Of a stretch of 64,000 nt of DNA, positions 60,165 to 64,000 are shown piece by piece. Numbering within the stretch: position 1 is the first letter of the stretch; every line of letters begins with the position of its first letter. Source of the stretch: JBFLYZ01 sp040756415. GTDB taxonomy: Bacteria > Bacteroidota > Bacteroidia > JADZBD01. The translations under genes and the position numbers were made by a program. The stretch spans positions 1 through 64,000 of the forward strand of contig JBFLYZ010000014.1 in NCBI GenBank assembly GCA_040756415.1, written 5' to 3'. The notes below the pieces were generated by a model, which was not told where the DNA came from, ran no database searches, and worked only from the letters and a program-made list of their open reading frames with translations.

Positions 60165-61052
60165 TTATCCTACTACGAGCTGGCGAAGGTTAGCGATCTT
60201 GTCGGTAATGGCCTTGAGCTGCTCGGGCGTGATCTTCACTTCCGTACGGCTGGTGATCGTAGTGGTCTTTTTACCCTCGTCTGTCTCCGGTTTTTCGTAA
60301 ACGTATTTGTACTCGATGCCTTCGTAATCGGCCTGCAGGGACTTGAGCTGCGAGATCAGCTCGGCATATTCTTCCTGGCCGGCATAGGTTTCCATCAGCC
60401 CTACCAGGCTGGTGAGCGTGGTCTTCTGCTCGGCAATGCGGTTGATGATATCCTGGTTGCCCTTGGCGGTCTGGCAGGCGAAATGCAATGCCTCGATCCA
60501 TCCGCCCGCGATAATAAGGGCGCTGATATCGTTACGGTCGTTGTTCTGCAGGAACTGGTCACTGGCGCGGTAGGCGCTGGAAACAAGCGCAAGCATGGAA
60601 TCTTTTTTGCCTATGTTGGCCTGGAAACGCGAGATAAGCGATTTGTCAAAGGCATCGCTCACGTCCAGCATCTCGGCCAGCTTCTGCGTGGCGATAAAAT
60701 ACTGCATGGCATCCCCGTTCTGCTCGTACATGGTCAGGTAGCCCAGGTCGCATCCGTACACCCCCAGGTTCAGGGCCATCTGGTACTTGGTAGAGTAATT
60801 GGTGGAATTATCTGAAGGGTTGAGAATGGTCTTATCAAAAGGAACCCCGGTCTTTTTGATGAGCACCGCGGTCTGTATGGGTGAGGGTATGCTGAATATC
60901 TTACCCCGTACCTTTACGTTGATGTTGGCGTTGCTGTCGATCTTGGTGGTATCGTCACCATTATTGCCGTTCTCATCAGGCCCGCAGCTTACCATGAGGG
61001 AAGCAGCGGCAACAACAGCGGTAAATAACAGCGCAGTACGTTTGAAAATCAT
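60165..61052 (-). CDS. Helical lipoprotein of unknown function, 295 aa
   Basis: Lipobox SLMVSC in LLFTAVVAAASLMVSC. The mature chain is helical, with IFSIPSPIQTAVLIKKTGVP at the start and coiled-coil-like EQKTTLTSLVGLMETYAGQE near the C-terminus. I believe close homologues are widespread in Bacteroidota, without a known function. First gene of a two-gene minus-strand operon with the secreted protein at 59707. It is probably exposed in the periplasm or on the outer membrane. Confidence 0.8.
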   Translation of the reverse strand: MIFKRTALLFTAVVAAASLMVSCGPDENGNNGDDTTKIDSNANINVKVRGKIFSIPSPIQTAVLIKKTGVPFDKTILNPSDNSTNYSTKYQMALNLGVYGCDLGYLTMYEQNGDAMQYFIATQKLAEMLDVSDAFDKSLISRFQANIGKKDSMLALVSSAYRASDQFLQNNDRNDISALIIAGGWIEALHFACQTAKGNQDIINRIAEQKTTLTSLVGLMETYAGQEEYAELISQLKSLQADYEGIEYKYVYEKPETDEGKKTTTITSRTEVKITPEQLKAITDKIANLRQLVVG

Positions 61053-61147
61053 AGGGTTCTGGTTACTTAGGTTTAAGAAATACGTTGCAAGTAATGAATT
61101 TTTAGTTGAAAGGCCAAAAATAATACTTTATCCGGTAAAACAAGCAA

Positions 61148-62911
61148 TTAATCCAAAATTTTGGTCTTCGACACAGCCAGCCTAAGCACTATAAATGAGG
61201 CCAGTGCGGCCCCCAAACACCATAGCGCGTCAATCCATTCTTTGAAGATGAGCTTGCCGCTCAAAAAGAGGATGGAATAGGTCATGGCCACCGAGCTGAG
61301 CCAACATACGAAAAGCCCTCCCAGGCGGGATTTGTGGCCCGTGATGTTCATTCTCTGCCGTACCGGGTTCCAGGCCCCTTGCGGCCTCACCTTATCATAA
61401 AAACGTTTCAGTGTTTCATCGCTCTCGGGGCCGGTGATGAAGGTAACCAGCAGCCAGGCTGCGGTAGTGAAGCCCACCGTCAGGAAAAAGCTGTCGGGGA
61501 ATTCCAGCCCGAGCAGGAAGCGGGACACGGAATACCCGATAAACGGGGCTGCCGTTGCCGTTATTTCGCTCCAGGCATTGATGCGCCACCAGTACCAGCG
61601 CAGGATCAGCACCAGGCCCAGGCCCGCACCGCATTCGATGATGAAGCTCCACACGCCCGAAATGCTGCTGATGAGGGTAGTGACGTAAAGCGCTATGCCC
61701 ATGGTAAGCAGGGTAGTGATGCGGCTGATCTGCACGTAATGCTTTTCGGCCTGTGCGTTGCTGGCGAATTGTTCCTTCGGCCGCATGAAGCGCTTGTAAA
61801 AATCGTTGACCAGGTAGCTGGCTCCCCAGTTAAGCTGGGTGGAAATGGTGCTCATGTAAGCGGCCAGGAAGGCGACCAGCAGCAGCCCCTTCAGCCCCGC
61901 AGGCAGAAACTCCTTCATGGCCATCACATACCCGAGCTTTTTATCGCTTACCTCCGGGTACAGCACGATACAGCACAATCCTACGATGATCCAAGGCCAG
62001 GGCCGTATGCAGTAATGGGCGATCTGGAAGAACAGTGTGGCGAAGATGGAGTGCTTTTCATTTTTTGCGCTCATCATACGCTGCGCCACATACCCTCCGC
62101 CACCCGGCTCGGCACCGGGGTACCAACTGGCCCACCATTGTACGGAAATATAGGCCAGGAAAGCCCCGATGGAGATTGTGAGCGTACCGGGCAGGCCCCC
62201 TTTGGTCTCACCGATATTGGGAAAGAACTGCAGGCTCCAGGCAGGTATTTTTTCTTTCAGGCCTTCGATGCCGCCAATCTGCTCATCGTGCAGCACGATC
62301 ACGGCCAGCACGATGCAGCCGGTCATGGCGATGACAAACTGAACCATATCCGTAACGGCTACCCCCCACAGCCCTGAAAGGGTGGAATAAACGGTGGTGA
62401 GCAGCATGGCCCCGGCCACATACCACAGCGCCTCTGACTCCGGAATATTGAAGAACACGTTGAGTATGGCGATCAGGGCAACGTTCACCCATCCTACGAT
62501 GATGCAATTCATGAACAATCCCAGGTAGAGGGCCTTGAAACCCCTCAGGAAGGCAGCCGCTTTGCCGCCATACCGGAACTCGATCAGCTCCACTTCGGTC
62601 AGCACCTCGGCCCTGCGCCAGAGGCGGGCGAAGAAAAAAGTGGTGAGCATGCCCCCGGAGAGGAAGCTCCACCAGAGCCAGTTCCCTGCAATACCATGTT
62701 GCGCCACCAGCTCGTTTACGGCCAGGGGCGTGTCGGCCGCGAAAGTGGTAGCCACCATGCTGATGCCGGCCACATACCAGGGCAGGTTACGCCCGCCCAG
62801 GAAAAAATCGCTGAGGCTGCCGCTGGCCCTGTTCTTATAATAGAGGCCAATAGCCAGGGAGAGCAGGAGGTAGGCCGCTATGATGATCCAGTCGATGGGG
62901 GCAAGGAGCAT
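61148..62911 (-). CDS. Sodium:solute symporter (SSS family), 587 aa
   Basis: Start at the ATG at 62911. The longer frame to 62974 is just the translated tandem repeat (YRLQTTD). About 13-14 membrane helices; family marks are FFLGGRNLPWYVAGISMVAT and FAADTPLAVNELVAQHG in the first helices, then VELIEFRYGGKAAAFLRGFK and the VQWWASWYPGAEPGGGGYVA loop. It uses the sodium gradient to import a small solute (sugar, amino acid, nucleoside or carboxylate); which one cannot be read. The 7-bp repeat immediately upstream lies in its leader or promoter. Confidence 0.92.
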   Translation of the reverse strand: MLLAPIDWIIIAAYLLLSLAIGLYYKNRASGSLSDFFLGGRNLPWYVAGISMVATTFAADTPLAVNELVAQHGIAGNWLWWSFLSGGMLTTFFFARLWRRAEVLTEVELIEFRYGGKAAAFLRGFKALYLGLFMNCIIVGWVNVALIAILNVFFNIPESEALWYVAGAMLLTTVYSTLSGLWGVAVTDMVQFVIAMTGCIVLAVIVLHDEQIGGIEGLKEKIPAWSLQFFPNIGETKGGLPGTLTISIGAFLAYISVQWWASWYPGAEPGGGGYVAQRMMSAKNEKHSIFATLFFQIAHYCIRPWPWIIVGLCCIVLYPEVSDKKLGYVMAMKEFLPAGLKGLLLVAFLAAYMSTISTQLNWGASYLVNDFYKRFMRPKEQFASNAQAEKHYVQISRITTLLTMGIALYVTTLISSISGVWSFIIECGAGLGLVLILRWYWWRINAWSEITATAAPFIGYSVSRFLLGLEFPDSFFLTVGFTTAAWLLVTFITGPESDETLKRFYDKVRPQGAWNPVRQRMNITGHKSRLGGLFVCWLSSVAMTYSILFLSGKLIFKEWIDALWCLGAALASFIVLRLAVSKTKILD

Positions 62912-62913
62912 GG

Positions 62914-62961
62914 AGTCTGTAGTCTGTAGTCTGTAGTCTGTAGTTTGTAGTTTGTAGTTTA
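62914..62961. repeat. Tandem 7-bp repeat (AGTCTGT/AGTTTGT), nearly seven copies
   Basis: Four copies of AGTCTGT (62914-62941), two of AGTTTGT (62942-62955) and a partial seventh. It abuts the symporter start. A unit of seven is not a multiple of three, so copy-number change inside a coding region would shift the frame; upstream of the start it would change promoter or leader spacing. Confidence 0.85.
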
Positions 62962-63058
62962 GTGCATGAGGCAAAAATAATCGAGGGTATAATGCTCATG
63001 ACCCGGTGTTTTGAGAAGTAATTAACAGACCATGCAGGCACCACTGCCGATTACTTCA

Positions 63059-63066
63059 TAACTTTG
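63059..63066 (+). promoter_or_regulatory. -7 promoter box of the RlmL-like gene
   Basis: TAACTTTG fits TAnnTTTG and ends only 7 bases before the ATG at 63074, implying an almost leaderless mRNA. Confidence 0.5.
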
Positions 63067-63073
63067 CGTGGGT

Positions 63074-64000
63074 ATGAAAAAACAGGAAGAGGACTTTCCT
63101 ATGCTGGCCACCACCCTTTTCGGGCTGGAAGAGGTGCTGGCCCAGGAGCTGCTGAAGCTGGGCGCCAGGAACATAGAAAAGCAAAAGAGAGCGGTAAGCT
63201 TCGTGGGCGACAAGGGCTTTATGTATAAGGCCAATTACAGCCTGCGCACGGCCACGCGCGTACTTGTGCCCATACAGCAGTTCTTCGTGAAAGGCGAAGA
63301 GGACCTGTATACGAAGATCAAAAAGATAGAATGGGAAAAGTACCTGCACGAGCTGGATACCTTTGCCATTGACACTTCGCTGAAAACGCACCTGTTCACG
63401 CATTCGCAGTATATCTCCCAAAAAGCGAAGGATGCGGTGGTTGACCGCTTCCGCGAAAAGACCGGCAAGCGGCCATCGGTGGACCTGGACCGTCCCTGGC
63501 TGCGCATCAACCTGCACGTATATGAGAACACGTGCATCGTATCGCTCGACAGTTCAGGGAACTCGCTGCACAAGCGCAATTACCGCGACAAGACCAACCT
63601 GGCCCCGCTCAATGAAGTGCTCGCGGCCGGCATGATCCTGCTCACCGGCTGGGATAAACGTTCGGCCTTTGTCGATCCCATGTGCGGATCGGGTACCATC
63701 GTCACCGAAGCCGCCCTTATAGCCGGCAATATTCCACCGGGTTATTACCGCGAGGAGTTCGGCTTCATGCACTGGAAGGACTTCGACAAGGAGCTCTGGG
63801 AACTGATCAGGGATTCGTGCCTGAAAAAGATCAGCAATGAGGATGTGATGATCTACGGTTCTGACCTCTCACCGAACGTGACGAAAAAAGCGAAGCAAAA
63901 TGTGAAAGAGGCCAGGGTAGAGGACATGGTTACGATCAGCACTTCTGATTTCGCCCAGCTTGAAAAGCCGGCCGGCAGAGGTGTACTTGTCATGAACCCG
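63074..64000 (+). CDS. THUMP-domain rRNA methyltransferase (RlmL/RlmKL-type), 3' end cut by window edge
   Basis: 309 codons visible, frame open at the edge. Residues 1-160 hold the ferredoxin-like and THUMP RNA-binding part (TTLFGLEEVLAQELLKLGA, YSLRTATRVLVPIQQF, RPWLRINLHVYENTCIVSLD, SSGNSLHKRNYRDKTNLAPL). From about 195 the SAM domain begins: motif I-like FVDPMCGSGTIVTEAALIA and IYGSDLSPNVTKKAKQNV. The last visible residues VLVMNP begin the catalytic NPP(Y) motif. Family members make m2G on 23S rRNA (G2445 in E. coli RlmL). Whether this one has the extra RlmK domain is beyond the window. Confidence 0.9.
   Translation, partial: MKKQEEDFPMLATTLFGLEEVLAQELLKLGARNIEKQKRAVSFVGDKGFMYKANYSLRTATRVLVPIQQFFVKGEEDLYTKIKKIEWEKYLHELDTFAIDTSLKTHLFTHSQYISQKAKDAVVDRFREKTGKRPSVDLDRPWLRINLHVYENTCIVSLDSSGNSLHKRNYRDKTNLAPLNEVLAAGMILLTGWDKRSAFVDPMCGSGTIVTEAALIAGNIPPGYYREEFGFMHWKDFDKELWELIRDSCLKKISNEDVMIYGSDLSPNVTKKAKQNVKEARVEDMVTISTSDFAQLEKPAGRGVLVMNP

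Noticed and set aside
61334..62377. 347-codon plus-strand frame opposite the sodium symporter
   Set aside because: Antisense shadow; Gln/His/Pro-rich and without a domain.
62914..62961. CRISPR-like array
   Set aside because: The units are contiguous 7-mers with no spacers.
62911..62974. Extended N-terminus of the symporter (21 residues)
   Set aside because: These residues are only the translation of the 7-bp tandem repeat; the membrane protein begins at 62911.

Overview
The window looks like a chromosomal segment of a Bacteroidota bacterium, probably in or near the Chitinophagales/Sphingobacteriales. Four things support this. Several secreted proteins end in type IX secretion (T9SS) C-terminal domains of the form 'hYPNP ... 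GxYhhxh'. SprB repeats and cytophagalysin-type M43 proteases are present. Promoters match the Bacteroidota -7 box TAnnTTTG, and Shine-Dalgarno sequences are weak. Gene content (MiaE, LemA/TPM, SusC-like TonB receptor, reg_prop sensor) also fits. I saw no tRNA, rRNA, CRISPR array, insertion sequence or phage gene. Most of the window is moderately GC-rich; about 1-5.6 kb and 51.7-56.5 kb are visibly AT-richer and look like accessory islands.

Layout. 0-5.5 kb (AT-rich, all minus): acyltransferase, small helical protein, lipoproteins, a T9SS YCF48-like protein, and an ECF sigma factor with a membrane/barrel anti-sigma candidate. 5.7-7.5 kb: lemA-TPM-TPM. 7.5-10.5 kb: a large T9SS BNR protein behind a membrane-anchored repeat protein. 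10.5-14.8 kb: TerB-DnaJ, uvrA, and convergent miaE, which closes a usp-antiporter-miaE operon (16.9-14.2 kb). 17.0-19.6 kb: lipid-modification operon (desaturase, DUF1295, CFA-type methyltransferase). 19.6-23.4 kb: 1259-aa T9SS protein with SprB and PKD domains. 23.7-25.2 kb: two CBS-domain paralogues around a Trp-rich repeat protein. 25.3-29.7 kb: tandem M43 metalloproteases. 29.9-32.8 kb: TonB receptor and partner. 32.9-35.4 kb: rhomboid protease, tandem SiaB-like protein, RDD protein. 35.5-38.4 kb: LVIVD-DUF3817-serine hydrolase operon. 38.6-40.6 kb: DUF5362 protein, a 30-aa membrane microprotein, TfoX-like protein, peroxiredoxin. 40.6-46.1 kb: HlyD-MacB permease-TolC-methyltransferase-ZIP operon. 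46.3-51.7 kb: double-propeller SpoIIE sensor phosphatase, lipoprotein, SiaB kinase, SiaC. 51.8-56.2 kb (AT-rich): three tandem T9SS paralogues, one broken. 56.5-61.1 kb: TerB-ABCG fusion, secreted protein, lipoprotein. 61.1-64 kb: sodium:solute symporter and a THUMP/RlmL-type methyltransferase cut by the window edge.

The most interesting system is a SiaABC-like phospho-switch: a periplasm-sensing PP2C phosphatase, a Bergerat-fold kinase and its SiaC substrate with the conserved Thr68. No diguanylate cyclase (SiaD) is present in the window, so the output is unknown. A second, tandem-fused SiaB protein 17 kb away has the same 11-base promoter block at the same 17-nt distance from its start codon, which suggests co-regulation.
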